Of a DNA stretch of 7,017 nt, positions 1 through 7,017 are shown piece after piece (position 1 is the stretch's first letter; the number at the start of each line of letters is the position of its first letter). Location of the stretch: assembly GCA_018241865.1 (NCBI GenBank), contig JAFECY010000205.1, forward strand, positions 1 to 7,017. The letters run 5' to 3'. The position numbers were made by a program, and so were the translations under genes. The notes beneath the pieces are model-generated. The model saw nothing but the letters and a program-made list of their open reading frames with translations. It was not told the origin of the DNA and made no database searches. The DNA is from Pseudomonadota bacterium (lineage in GTDB: Bacteria > Pseudomonadota > Gammaproteobacteria > Burkholderiales > Burkholderiaceae_D).

Positions 1-1295
1 AAATCAACGGCATCGATACGCGCAAAGAATACAAGCGCTTCTATCCAGAAGGCGAAGTGATGGCGCATGTGGTGGGTTTTACCAATGTTGAGGACAAAGG
101 CCAGGAAGGCATGGAGCTGGCGGCGCAAAAGAGTTTGGCTGGCGTGACCGGCAGCCGGCGCGTCATCAAAGACCGACTTGGCCGCATCGTCGAAGATATT
201 CGGGCGGTACATGAGCCGCACGACGGCCGCGACTTGGCCTTATCGATCGATAGCAAGATTCAGTACATCGCGTTTTCGCAATTGAAAGACGCGGTCGAGA
301 AAAACAATGCCAAAGCTGGAGGCATCGTGGTGCTCGACGCCAAGAGTGGCGAAGTGCTGGCGCTGGCCAATCTGCCGACTTACAACCCGAACAATCGCGC
401 GGTATTGACCGGCGCACAACTGCGTAATCGCGTGGTCACCGATACTTTCGAGCCGGGTTCAACCATGAAACCCTTTACGGTGGCGCTGGCGCTGGAAGAC
501 AAACGCGTCACACCGGATACGCCGATTCAAACTGCGCCCGGCAAGATGACCATCGGCACCGCCACCATTGGCGATGCCCATCCGCATGGCGTGCTGACGG
601 TGTCGCAGGTGATTCAGAAATCCTCCAATATCGGCACCGCCAAACTGGCGCTGCAGATGCCGCCGCAGGAAATGTGGGAAATGTTCACGACGCTCGGTTT
701 CGGTCAGCAACCAAAGTTCGGTTTCCCCGGCGCAGTGGCCGGCCGCGTGCGCCCCTATAAATCTTGGCGGCCGATTGAACAGGCCACTATGAGCTACGGC
801 CACGGCATCTCGGTATCGCTGATTCAAATGGCGCGTTCTTACATGATCTTTGCCCGCAACGGCGACACCATTCCGCTATCTTTTCAGAAAGTGACGGATA
901 TGCCGATCGGCCAGCGCATCATTTCCGAAAAAACTGCGCGTGAAGTGCGTGCCATGTTGGAAACCGTCACCAGCCCCGGCGGCACGGCACCCAAGGCGCA
1001 GGTGCCGGGCTATCGCGTCGCTGGCAAGACCGGCACTGCTTACAAGGTGGTGGGTGGCAAGTACGTCAATAAGTATGTGGCGTCATTCGTCGGTTTCGCG
1101 CCGGTATCCGATCCGCGCATCATCATCGCCGTGATGGTTGATGAACCTACTGGGAAATTTCACTACGGTGGCGATGTCGCCGCACCGGTCTTTGCATCCG
1201 TTGCTGCCAACGCCCTGCGTGCACTGAACGTCGCACCGGACTCGACCGTAACTAACATCATCATCCCGGAAAATGGCGAAAAGGAGAGCCTGTGA
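1..1295 (+). CDS. ftsI: Peptidoglycan D,D-transpeptidase FtsI (PBP3), 5'-truncated
   Basis: Septum-specific penicillin-binding protein that cross-links stem peptides during division; it is anchored in the inner membrane with its catalytic domain in the periplasm and works with FtsW. The frame is open from base 3 to the TGA at 1293-1295, giving 430 visible residues. The family is usually about 580 residues, so roughly the first 150 (cytoplasmic tail, membrane anchor and much of the pedestal domain) lie outside the window; the in-frame GTG at 57 is internal and not the start. The visible part opens in the pedestal domain (YPEGEV, HVVGFTN, GQEGME). The transpeptidase domain follows, with all three active-site motifs: STMK with the nucleophile serine (459-470), SSN (621-629) and KTGT (1026-1037). 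YNPNN and FEPGST also match FtsI. No disabling change is visible. The end overlaps murE by 4 bases. PBP2 (MrdA) is the main alternative, but the motif contexts and dcw location favour FtsI strongly. Confidence 0.97.
   Translation, partial: INGIDTRKEYKRFYPEGEVMAHVVGFTNVEDKGQEGMELAAQKSLAGVTGSRRVIKDRLGRIVEDIRAVHEPHDGRDLALSIDSKIQYIAFSQLKDAVEKNNAKAGGIVVLDAKSGEVLALANLPTYNPNNRAVLTGAQLRNRVVTDTFEPGSTMKPFTVALALEDKRVTPDTPIQTAPGKMTIGTATIGDAHPHGVLTVSQVIQKSSNIGTAKLALQMPPQEMWEMFTTLGFGQQPKFGFPGAVAGRVRPYKSWRPIEQATMSYGHGISVSLIQMARSYMIFARNGDTIPLSFQKVTDMPIGQRIISEKTAREVRAMLETVTSPGGTAPKAQVPGYRVAGKTGTAYKVVGGKYVNKYVASFVGFAPVSDPRIIIAVMVDEPTGKFHYGGDVAAPVFASVAANALRALNVAPDSTVTNIIIPENGEKESL
1281..1286 (+). promoter_or_regulatory. 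Shine-Dalgarno sequence for murE
   Basis: AAGGAG lies inside the last codons of ftsI, 5 bases before the GTG at 1292. It supports this GTG as the murE start and fits the GTGA stop/start overlap, so translation of murE is probably coupled to ftsI. Confidence 0.8.
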
Positions 1296-2815
1296 CGCGT
1301 GCGCTGCATTCTGTCGCCGAGTGGATCAAGCGTCATGCGCCGCAAGCGCAACTGACTGCGGACTCGCGAGCGATCCGGCGTGGTGATGTGTTCTTTGCCT
1401 ATCCGGGCGAGGTTGCCGATGGCCGCCAGTTCATCGCGCAAGCCATCGAGAGCGGCGCGGCGGCAGTGGTGTGCGAAGCGGATGCCTACGTTTGGGACGA
1501 TGCGCAAGCGCTGCCGCATCTGGCGGTACGTGATTTGAAAGACCAAGTTGGCGTCATCGCCAACGATTTCTACGGCCATCCCGATCGCGAGATGTTCATC
1601 GTTGCCGTTACCGGCACCAATGGCAAAACTTCCTGCACGCAGTGGCTGGGCAGTGCGCTGTCGCATCTCGGCTATCCGACTGGTGTGATCGGCACTCTCG
1701 GCGTTGGCGTGTATCGCAGCGGTGTGGCGGAGAGTTTCGAGGCAACCGGCTACACCACGCCCGATGCCTTGCTGTTGCAGCGCCGGTTGGCGGACATGCG
1801 CTCTGCCGGCGTGCAGGCGCTGGCGATCGAAGCGTCTTCGATCGGCTTGCAAGAGCAGCGCATGCAAGGCATGCATGTCGATGTCGCGGTGTTCACGAAT
1901 TTGACGCGCGATCATCTGGATTACCACGGCGACATGGCGGCTTACGAGCAAGCCAAGACCATGTTGTTCGATTGGCCGGGATTGAAACATGCAGTGCTGA
2001 ATTTGGATGACGCAGCCGGCTTGCGCATCGCGCAGAAATTACGTGCCAGCCAGCCCACATTGCCGATTACCGGGGTCAGTATCGAAGGCAAAAATGCTGA
2101 TGGCGCCGTCTTGTTGCAGGCGAGCGAAATTCGCGCCAGTCACAGCGGCACGACCTTCCATCTGCAAGCGCCGGGTGCGGAAATGCAGGTGAAGACGCAA
2201 TTAGTTGGTCGCTTCAATGTCGGCAATGTGCTGGCCATTATCGGTGCGCTGCTAGCCAAGGGCATCGACGCGCGTACTGCGATCGATGCGGTCGAGGCGT
2301 TGGTGGCGGTTCCAGGCCGTATGCAGCAGTTAGGCGGGCAAGATGCGCCATTAGTGGTGATCGATTACGCGCACACGCCGGATGCGTTGGAAAAGGTGTT
2401 GGCGGCGCTGGAGCCGATCGCGCAAGAGCGCGAGGGCGAGTTGTGGTGCGTAGTCGGTTGCGGTGGTGATCGCGATGCAGGCAAGCGGCCGCAAATAGGT
2501 AAGGCGGCGTTGCTGGCCGATCACGTAATCGTCACCAGCGACAACCCGCGCAGCGAAGAACCGGCGGCGATCATCGCGCAAATCATGCAAGGAATGGGTG
2601 AGGTGAGCGGTTTGAAATACGCGCCGCAGGTGATCGAAGATCGTGCCGCGGCCATCCTGTCGGCGATCAAGCACGCCGGTAAAAATGATGTCGTGCTGTT
2701 GGCTGGCAAGGGTCACGAAACCACGCAAGAAATTCGCGGCCGCAAGCTGCCGTTCCTCGATGCCGACCACGCCGCGCTGGCGTTGGCAGCTCGGCCGATG
2801 CAGGGAGGACATTGA
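1292..2815 (+). CDS. murE: UDP-MurNAc-L-Ala-D-Glu:meso-DAP ligase MurE
   Basis: Cytoplasmic ATP-dependent ligase that adds the third stem-peptide residue, probably meso-diaminopimelate, to UDP-MurNAc-L-Ala-D-Glu. The product is 507 residues, close to the family's usual 490-510. The N-terminal UDP-binding domain shows the DSR and GDVFFA motifs (about residues 24-36). The central ATPase domain has the P-loop GTNGKT (residues 108-113). It also has the TNLTRDHLDYHG segment and a lysine at 222 (YEQAK) in the position expected for the carbamylated lysine of Mur ligases. The C-terminal domain carries YAHTPDALE, GCGGDRD, and DNPR at residues 417-420, the signature of DAP-adding rather than lysine-adding MurE. 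A late GKGHE motif is also present. The start is a GTG sharing bases with the ftsI stop and preceded by AAGGAG. The stop overlaps the murF start by one base. Substrate choice is inferred from the motif; the identity itself is secure. Confidence 0.98.
   Translation: MTRALHSVAEWIKRHAPQAQLTADSRAIRRGDVFFAYPGEVADGRQFIAQAIESGAAAVVCEADAYVWDDAQALPHLAVRDLKDQVGVIANDFYGHPDREMFIVAVTGTNGKTSCTQWLGSALSHLGYPTGVIGTLGVGVYRSGVAESFEATGYTTPDALLLQRRLADMRSAGVQALAIEASSIGLQEQRMQGMHVDVAVFTNLTRDHLDYHGDMAAYEQAKTMLFDWPGLKHAVLNLDDAAGLRIAQKLRASQPTLPITGVSIEGKNADGAVLLQASEIRASHSGTTFHLQAPGAEMQVKTQLVGRFNVGNVLAIIGALLAKGIDARTAIDAVEALVAVPGRMQQLGGQDAPLVVIDYAHTPDALEKVLAALEPIAQEREGELWCVVGCGGDRDAGKRPQIGKAALLADHVIVTSDNPRSEEPAAIIAQIMQGMGEVSGLKYAPQVIEDRAAAILSAIKHAGKNDVVLLAGKGHETTQEIRGRKLPFLDADHAALALAARPMQGGH
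2802..2809 (+). promoter_or_regulatory. Shine-Dalgarno sequence deciding the murF start
   Basis: AGGGAGGA in the end of murE sits 5 bases before the ATG at 2815 but only 2 bases before the in-frame TTG at 2812. The spacing favours ATG 2815, which forms a TGATG stop/start junction with murE. Confidence 0.8.
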
Positions 2816-4182
2816 TGCAGGCCTCTCTGATGCAATTGCAGCCGCACCTGACGCAAGCGCGTATCAGCGCTGACGCTGCGTTTAGCGGCGTGTCAACCGA
2901 TAGCCGCAGCGTCGCCGCCGGCAACTTGTTCGTCGCGTTGCAGGGCGAGCGTTTCGATGCGCATGATTTCTTAGCTGAGGTGGCGGCGCGCGGCGTCGCG
3001 GCCGTGGTGGTCGATCATGTTCCCGCCGGCTTGGCGGTACCGGCTCTGATCGTGCCCGATACCCGCGCTGCACTCGGTGAAATTGCCAACTGGTGGCGTC
3101 GGCAGTTCAGCATGCCCATCATTGGCGTCACCGGTAGCAATGGCAAAACCACGGTCAAGGAAATGATCGCATCGATTCTTGCCGCAGCTTTTGGCGACGC
3201 ACATTATTTGGCTACGCGCGGCAACTTGAACAACGAGATTGGCGTGCCGCTGACATTGTTCCGTCTCAATGCCGATTGCCGTGCTGCCGTGATTGAATTG
3301 GGTATGAACCATCCGGGCGAGATCGCTGTGTTGTCCGCCATCACGCAACCGGCTGTCGGTTTGGTCAACAACGCCCAGCGCGAGCATCAGGAATTTATGG
3401 CCAGCGTGGAAGCGGTGGCGGAAGAAAATGGCGCAGTGATCCGTTCGTTGCCGGCCGATGGCGTGGCGGTATTCCCGGCAGATGATACCTATGCGCCGCT
3501 GTGGCGCGACTATGCCGGCCAGCGTCGCGTGATGAGTTTTGGTTTGAGCGCGACAGCCGATGTGCGCGGCAACTATGTCGCCCATGCTTTCGGTAGTGCT
3601 GTCACGGTTACGACGGCGCAGCAGCAATTCAGTGTCAACTTGGCGGCCGCCGGCGAACACAATGTACGCAATGCCTTGGCCGCCGCCGCTTGCGCATTGG
3701 CGATCGGCGTCAGCATCGACAAGGTTAAGCAGGGTCTGGAAGCGTTCGCCCCGGTCAACGGCCGCCTACAGCGCAAGCAAGCCAGTAATGGCGCGCTGCT
3801 GATCGACGATACCTATAACGCCAATCCTGATTCAGTGCGCGCGGCCATCGATGTGTTGGCGCAAGCTGCCGCGCCGCGCATTTTGGTGTTGGGTGATATG
3901 GGTGAAGTCGGCAACGACGGGCTGAAATTTCACGAAGAAGTTGGCGCTTATGCCGCTGTGCGCGGCATCGAACATCTGTTGACGCTGGGCGAGTTGGCGC
4001 AACATAGCGCCGCCGCTTTCGGCGCGAACGGCGCACATTACACCGACATTCATGCAATCAATCAGGCCGCACAAGCGCTGCTGACGACCGACGCAACAGC
4101 ATTGGTCAAGGGGTCGCGCTTCATGAAGATGGAACGCGTGGTCGCCCATCTCACTGGTCAATCAACTCAAGGGAATCACTAG
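2815..4182 (+). CDS. murF: UDP-MurNAc-tripeptide:D-Ala-D-Ala ligase MurF
   Basis: Cytoplasmic ATP-dependent ligase that attaches the D-Ala-D-Ala dipeptide and completes the UDP-MurNAc-pentapeptide used by MraY. The chosen ATG gives 455 residues, normal for the family; an in-frame TTG one codon upstream is too close to the Shine-Dalgarno sequence. The N-terminal domain shows STDSRS and GNLFVAL, typical of MurF/MurE substrate-binding domains. The ATPase domain has the P-loop GSNGKTT (from residue 107). It is followed by [15 protein letters not shown] and [10 protein letters not shown], which are MurF-specific and separate it from MurE and MurC. The C-terminal part contains [10 protein letters not shown] (331-340), VLGDMGEVG and KGSRFMKME. 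One deviation is the stretch around histidine 191 (REHQEF), where many MurF proteins read AHLE. It is probably a lineage variant, since the histidine and the glutamate after it are kept. The stop lies one base before the mraY ATG. Confidence 0.98.
   Translation: MQASLMQLQPHLTQARISADAAFSGVSTDSRSVAAGNLFVALQGERFDAHDFLAEVAARGVAAVVVDHVPAGLAVPALIVPDTRAALGEIANWWRRQFSMPIIGVTGSNGKTTVKEMIASILAAAFGDAHYLATRGNLNNEIGVPLTLFRLNADCRAAVIELGMNHPGEIAVLSAITQPAVGLVNNAQREHQEFMASVEAVAEENGAVIRSLPADGVAVFPADDTYAPLWRDYAGQRRVMSFGLSATADVRGNYVAHAFGSAVTVTTAQQQFSVNLAAAGEHNVRNALAAAACALAIGVSIDKVKQGLEAFAPVNGRLQRKQASNGALLIDDTYNANPDSVRAAIDVLAQAAAPRILVLGDMGEVGNDGLKFHEEVGAYAAVRGIEHLLTLGELAQHSAAAFGANGAHYTDIHAINQAAQALLTTDATALVKGSRFMKMERVVAHLTGQSTQGNH
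4169..4173 (+). promoter_or_regulatory. Probable Shine-Dalgarno sequence for mraY
   Basis: AAGGG near the end of murF lies 10 bases before the mraY ATG at 4184. It is a moderate match at a slightly long spacing, but it supports the annotated start. Confidence 0.5.
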
Positions 4183-4183
4183 C

Positions 4184-5353
4184 ATGCTGCTTTGGCTGGC
4201 ACAATATTTTCACCAAGACATCAGCGCGTTTCGGGTGTTTAACTTCATCACCTTTCGTGCGGTGTTCGCCACCATGACGGCGCTGGCGATCGGCCTGATC
4301 GCTGGTCCGGGTGTGATTCGGATGCTGCAGCGCTTGAAGGTGGGGCAGGCGGTGCGCACAGATGGACCGCAAACGCATCTGGTCAAGAGTGGCACGCCGA
4401 CTATGGGCGGCGCGTTGATCTTGATCGCTATTGGCATTTCGGTCTTTCTGTGGAGCGACTGGAGTAATCGTTTTATTTGGCCAGTGATGATCGTCACGCT
4501 TGGCTTTGGTGCGATCGGTTGGGTCGATGATTACCGCAAGGTGGTGTACAAAGATCCGAACGGCATGCGCTCGCGCGAGAAGTATTTCTGGCAATCGTTG
4601 ATCGGCCTCAGCGCGGCAATTTATCTGGCATTTTCCGTGTCGGCACCGACCAATGCCAAAGTGTGGGAATTGTTCATCGCCTGGGTGCAGTCCGGTTTTA
4701 GCATGGACTTGCCGCCAAAGGCCGACTTGATCGTGCCATTTTTCAAAACAGTGAGCTACCCGCTCGGCGTCTGGGGTTTCATCGCGCTGACCTATTTCGT
4801 CATCGTCGGTACCAGTAACGCAGTGAACCTGACCGACGGGCTCGACGGCCTAGCGATTATGCCGACTGTGATGGTGGGCGGCGCGCTCGGTTTGTTTGCC
4901 TATCTGGCCGGACATATCGTGTATTCCAAATATCTGCTGATTCCGCATATTCCCGGCGCGGGTGAATTGCTGATTTTTTGCGGTGCGATGACCGGAGCCG
5001 GGTTGGCCTTCCTTTGGTTTAACGCGCATCCAGCACAAGTTTTTATGGGCGACGTTGGCGCGCTGGCGTTAGGTGGCGCGTTGGGGACGATTGCCGTGAT
5101 CGTGCGCCAAGAAATCGTATTGTTCATCATGGGCGGCATCTTCGTGGTGGAAACTTTATCGGTGATGGTGCAGGTGGCTTACTTCAAGTTCACCAAAAAA
5201 CGCTATGGCGTCGGTCGCCGCATTCTGCTGATGGCGCCGTTGCATCACCACTATGAACAGAAGGGCTGGAAAGAAACGCAAGTCGTGGTGCGCTTCTGGA
5301 TCATCACGATGATGCTGGTGCTATTCGGTTTGTCCACGTTGAAATTGCGCTAA
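4184..5353 (+). CDS. mraY: Phospho-MurNAc-pentapeptide translocase MraY
   Basis: Integral inner-membrane enzyme that transfers phospho-MurNAc-pentapeptide from UDP onto undecaprenyl phosphate, giving lipid I, the first membrane-bound wall precursor. The 389-residue product is strongly hydrophobic with many membrane segments (the family has ten). Family motifs are intact: DGP and GTPTMGG near the N-terminus, the Asp pair in VDDYRK (residues 115-116), NLTDGLDGL (from 215), [12 protein letters not shown] with the catalytic-type Asp at 290, and the histidine triad HHH at 354-356 followed by YEQKGW. By recalled comparison with the 360-residue E. coli enzyme, about 22 residues are added around 153-178 and about 6 around 338-346. 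Long MraY proteins of 389 residues are known from Burkholderiales, so this is probably lineage-typical. The start follows the murF stop by one base. Identity is certain; WecA-type enzymes lack this combination of motifs. Confidence 0.98.
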   Translation: MLLWLAQYFHQDISAFRVFNFITFRAVFATMTALAIGLIAGPGVIRMLQRLKVGQAVRTDGPQTHLVKSGTPTMGGALILIAIGISVFLWSDWSNRFIWPVMIVTLGFGAIGWVDDYRKVVYKDPNGMRSREKYFWQSLIGLSAAIYLAFSVSAPTNAKVWELFIAWVQSGFSMDLPPKADLIVPFFKTVSYPLGVWGFIALTYFVIVGTSNAVNLTDGLDGLAIMPTVMVGGALGLFAYLAGHIVYSKYLLIPHIPGAGELLIFCGAMTGAGLAFLWFNAHPAQVFMGDVGALALGGALGTIAVIVRQEIVLFIMGGIFVVETLSVMVQVAYFKFTKKRYGVGRRILLMAPLHHHYEQKGWKETQVVVRFWIITMMLVLFGLSTLKLR

Positions 5354-5362
5354 GTTAAAAAA
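5354..5362 (+). promoter_or_regulatory. mraY-murD spacer; A-rich murD leader without Shine-Dalgarno
   Basis: The 9-base gap reads GTTAAAAAA and runs into the ATG as a block of seven A residues (5357-5363). No GGAG-like sequence is seen in the roughly 20 bases before the start. This is unlike murE, murF and ftsW. Translation may rely on re-initiation after mraY or on an A-rich, S1-type ribosome contact; both are inference. Confidence 0.5.
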
Positions 5363-6859
5363 ATGAATTACCAAGGCAAACAGGTTCTGGTACTCGGGCT
5401 CGGTGAATCGGGTCTGGCGATGGCATGGTGGCTGGCGCGCTGCGGCGCGGCCGTGCGCGTTGCCGACACGCGCGCCATGCCGGAACGTCTGCCGCTCTTG
5501 CGTGAAAAGCTGCCGGCCGTCGCATTCGTCGCCGGCGAATTCAGCGCAGGCCTGCTCGATGGCATCGATGTCGTCGCCGTCAGTCCCGGCCTTGCGCCGA
5601 CGCGCGAACTGGCGACCATTATTCCCGCAGCGGCGGAAAAGAATATCCCGGTGTGGGGCGAGATCGAGTTATTCGCTCAAGCACTGGCGGCATTGAAAAA
5701 TGAACGCAATTACACGCCGAAGGTGATTGCCATTACCGGCACCAACGGCAAAACCACGGTCACCAGCCTGACCGGCCTGCTGTGCCGTCGTGCAGGGTTG
5801 ACCACCCAGATTGCCGGCAACATCAGCCCGGCCGCGCTCGACGTGTTGCGCGCGGCGCTAGAGGAGGACAAGCTGCCGCAAGCTTGGGTGTTGGAATTGT
5901 CCAGTTTCCAGTTGCACACGACCTACAGTTTGCATGCCGATGTGGCGACGGTGCTGAATGTGACGCAAGATCATCTCGACTGGCACGGCGACATGCAAGC
6001 CTATGCCGATGATAAGGCACGTATTTTCGGCGTCAATACGATACGTTTGCTCAATCGTGATGATGCGTATGTGATGAAGATGTCGTCGGCGTTGGGAAGC
6101 GAAATCAGCTTCGGTGCGGGCGAACCGCAACAGGGCGATTGTTTCGGCCTAGTCAACGAAAATGGCATGCAATGGTTGTCTGTAGCGATCTCGACTGAAG
6201 AGGGCGAAAAGAAACGCCGCAAAAAAAGCAGCGAGGAAGACGCGCCGATCATGCTGAATCGTCTGATGCCAGTCGATGCCTTGCAGATTCGCGGTCAACA
6301 TAACGCGATCAATGCGCTGGCCGCGCTGGCGCTGTGTCGCGCAATCGGCTTGTCGTTGGCGCCGCTGCTGCACGGTTTGCGCGAGTATCGCGGTGAGCCG
6401 CACCGGGTTGAGTTGGTGACGACGGTAGGCGGCGTTGAATATTACGACGACAGCAAAGGCACCAATGTCGGCGCAACGGTGGCGGCATTGCATGGATTGG
6501 GGATGCATCATGCTGGTGGCAGCAAATTGATTTTGATTGCCGGCGGCGATGGTAAGGGGCAGGATTTTGCACCGTTGCTTGAGCCGGTAGCGAAATACGT
6601 GCGTGCTGTTTTTTTAATCGGCAAAGATGCGCCGGCATTGCGCACGGCGTTATCGCCTACCGGTGTCGCACTGATCGATTGCGCTAGCTTGGAAGCAGCG
6701 ACGCAAGCTGCCGCCGACGCTGCGCAAGTGGGCGATGCAGTTTTGTTGTCGCCGGCGTGCGCCAGTCTCGACATGTTCAAGAATTACGCGCAGCGGGCGC
6801 AAGTGTTTATCGATACGGTGCGCGAAATTGGTTTGTCGCGTGGTGAGGTGAGTGCATGA
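5363..6859 (+). CDS. murD: UDP-MurNAc-L-alanine:D-glutamate ligase MurD
   Basis: Cytoplasmic ATP-dependent ligase that adds D-glutamate, the second stem-peptide residue, to UDP-MurNAc-L-Ala. The N-terminal UDP-binding Rossmann-like domain has GLGESG at residues 12-17, right after the start, so the ATG at 5363 is well placed although it lacks a Shine-Dalgarno sequence. The ATPase domain has the P-loop GTNGKTT (from 126), [13 protein letters not shown] and [10 protein letters not shown]. Lysine 218 occupies the expected carbamylated position. The C-terminal domain shows GQHN, PHRVE, DDSKGTN, GGDGKG and [13 protein letters not shown], the last two being strong MurD signatures. The protein is 498 residues, about 60 longer than the 438-residue E. 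coli enzyme. Visible additions are a segment of about 9 residues before the P-loop and a highly charged stretch at 279-293 (with KKRRKK). Similar long MurD proteins occur in Burkholderiales as far as I recall. The stop overlaps the ftsW start (ATGA). Confidence 0.98.
   Translation: MNYQGKQVLVLGLGESGLAMAWWLARCGAAVRVADTRAMPERLPLLREKLPAVAFVAGEFSAGLLDGIDVVAVSPGLAPTRELATIIPAAAEKNIPVWGEIELFAQALAALKNERNYTPKVIAITGTNGKTTVTSLTGLLCRRAGLTTQIAGNISPAALDVLRAALEEDKLPQAWVLELSSFQLHTTYSLHADVATVLNVTQDHLDWHGDMQAYADDKARIFGVNTIRLLNRDDAYVMKMSSALGSEISFGAGEPQQGDCFGLVNENGMQWLSVAISTEEGEKKRRKKSSEEDAPIMLNRLMPVDALQIRGQHNAINALAALALCRAIGLSLAPLLHGLREYRGEPHRVELVTTVGGVEYYDDSKGTNVGATVAALHGLGMHHAGGSKLILIAGGDGKGQDFAPLLEPVAKYVRAVFLIGKDAPALRTALSPTGVALIDCASLEAATQAAADAAQVGDAVLLSPACASLDMFKNYAQRAQVFIDTVREIGLSRGEVSA
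6845..6850 (+). promoter_or_regulatory. Shine-Dalgarno sequence for ftsW
   Basis: GAGGTG lies 5 bases before the ATG at 6856, inside the last codons of murD. It supports this start over the later in-frame ATG codons at positions 26 and 27 of the protein. Confidence 0.7.
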
Positions 6860-7017
6860 AATTTGCGTTGCCCTTCTTTTCGAGCAACACCGGCGCTGCG
6901 CCGGTGGCCGGCATCGGCCAGCGTTCGAAAATGATGGAATACGATCAGCCCCTGATCTGGGTGCCGCTGCTGCTGATGTTGTTAGGCACGGTGATGGTTT
7001 ATTCGGCATCGATCGGT
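6856..7017 (+). CDS. ftsW: Septal peptidoglycan glycosyltransferase FtsW, 3'-truncated
   Basis: SEDS-family membrane protein that polymerises glycan strands from lipid II at the septum together with FtsI. Only the first 54 residues are in the window, out of about 380-400 expected. They comprise a cytoplasmic N-terminal tail of about 28 residues followed by YDQPL and a hydrophobic first membrane helix ending in MVYSASIG, the typical FtsW/RodA opening. The ATG overlaps the murD stop as ATGA and is preceded by GAGGTG. Position after murD is the standard place for ftsW, which argues against RodA. The assignment rests on a short fragment plus context, but both agree. Confidence 0.93.
   Translation, partial: MKFALPFFSSNTGAAPVAGIGQRSKMMEYDQPLIWVPLLLMLLGTVMVYSASIG
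6888..6906 (+). repeat. Perfect 8-bp inverted repeat (hairpin) in early ftsW
   Basis: CACCGGCG and CGCCGGTG are exact reverse complements separated by the 3-base loop CTG. The element lies 33-51 bases into ftsW coding sequence, in the codons for Thr-Gly-Ala-Ala-Pro-Val. No T-run follows, so it is not an intrinsic terminator. It may be a chance outcome of GC-rich codons or may affect early translation of ftsW. Confidence 0.5.

Noticed and set aside
57..59. GTG as the ftsI start
   Set aside because: The frame is open upstream to the window edge and encodes recognisable FtsI sequence there (KEYKRFYPEGE), so the gene is truncated by the window and this GTG is internal.
1860..1877. Near-tandem GCATGCAAG/GCATGCATG in murE
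   Set aside because: Only two short copies, fully explained by codons for Met-Gln-Gly-Met-His; no array or regulatory context.
1163..1990. Long open frame of 275 codons on the - strand opposite the ftsI end and murE
   Set aside because: It is rich in Arg, His and Gln with no recognisable domain, and lies fully opposite well-supported genes. GC-rich codon bias commonly leaves such antisense frames open.
2812..2814. TTG as an alternative murF start one codon upstream
   Set aside because: It is only 2 bases from the Shine-Dalgarno sequence, whereas ATG at 2815 has a normal 5-base spacing.
2971..3660. Open frame of 229 codons on the - strand opposite murF
   Set aside because: Its composition looks like a codon-bias shadow, there is no family motif, and murF is complete and convincing on the + strand.
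3755..4161. Overlapping - strand frames opposite the murF 3' end
   Set aside because: Two frames overlap each other, are Arg/Cys/His-rich and show no motif; neither looks like a protein.
1610..5755. Three similar DNA segments encoding GTNGKT or GSNGKT (near 1610, 3130 and 5735)
   Set aside because: They are the P-loops of the paralogous ligases MurE, MurF and MurD, not a DNA repeat or mobile element.
6609..6615. T7 run in murD that could suggest a terminator
   Set aside because: It lies inside intact coding sequence and I see no GC-rich hairpin immediately before it.

Overview
The window is a six-gene stretch of the division and cell wall (dcw) cluster. All genes are on the + strand and packed almost end to end: ftsI (5' end missing), murE, murF, mraY, murD, ftsW (3' end missing). 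This is the classical proteobacterial order. No mobile element, RNA gene, CRISPR array, terminator or intergenic gap longer than 9 bases was found. Both ends cut through genes, so the operon continues on each side.

The organism is most likely a betaproteobacterium of the order Burkholderiales, possibly Oxalobacteraceae-like (the family is a weak guess). The reasons are the gene order, a moderately high GC content judged by eye, a 389-residue MraY with an extra periplasm-side or loop segment, a MurD near 500 residues with a charged insertion, and a MurE with the DNPR motif typical of meso-diaminopimelate-adding enzymes. A Gram-negative wall with meso-DAP is inferred.

Layout: 1-1295 transpeptidase part of FtsI (PBP3); 1292-2815 MurE; 2815-4182 MurF; 4184-5353 MraY; 5363-6859 MurD; 6856-7017 N-terminus of FtsW. 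Junctions: ftsI/murE overlap by 4 bases (GTGA), murE/murF by 1 base (TGATG), murF-mraY are 1 base apart, mraY-murD are 9 bases apart, and murD/ftsW overlap by 4 bases (ATGA). This points to one polycistronic message with translational coupling. murD is the exception: its leader is A-rich and has no visible Shine-Dalgarno sequence.

The genes act in one pathway. MurD adds D-Glu, MurE adds meso-DAP and MurF adds D-Ala-D-Ala to the UDP-MurNAc stem peptide in the cytoplasm. MraY then moves phospho-MurNAc-pentapeptide onto undecaprenyl phosphate to make lipid I. FtsW (glycan polymerase) and FtsI (transpeptidase) use the finished lipid II at the division septum.

I looked for an undescribed system and did not find one. 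This is a core, conserved locus. The items below are modest: lineage-type insertions in MraY and MurD, the missing murD ribosome site, a perfect hairpin early in ftsW, and a variant motif in MurF.
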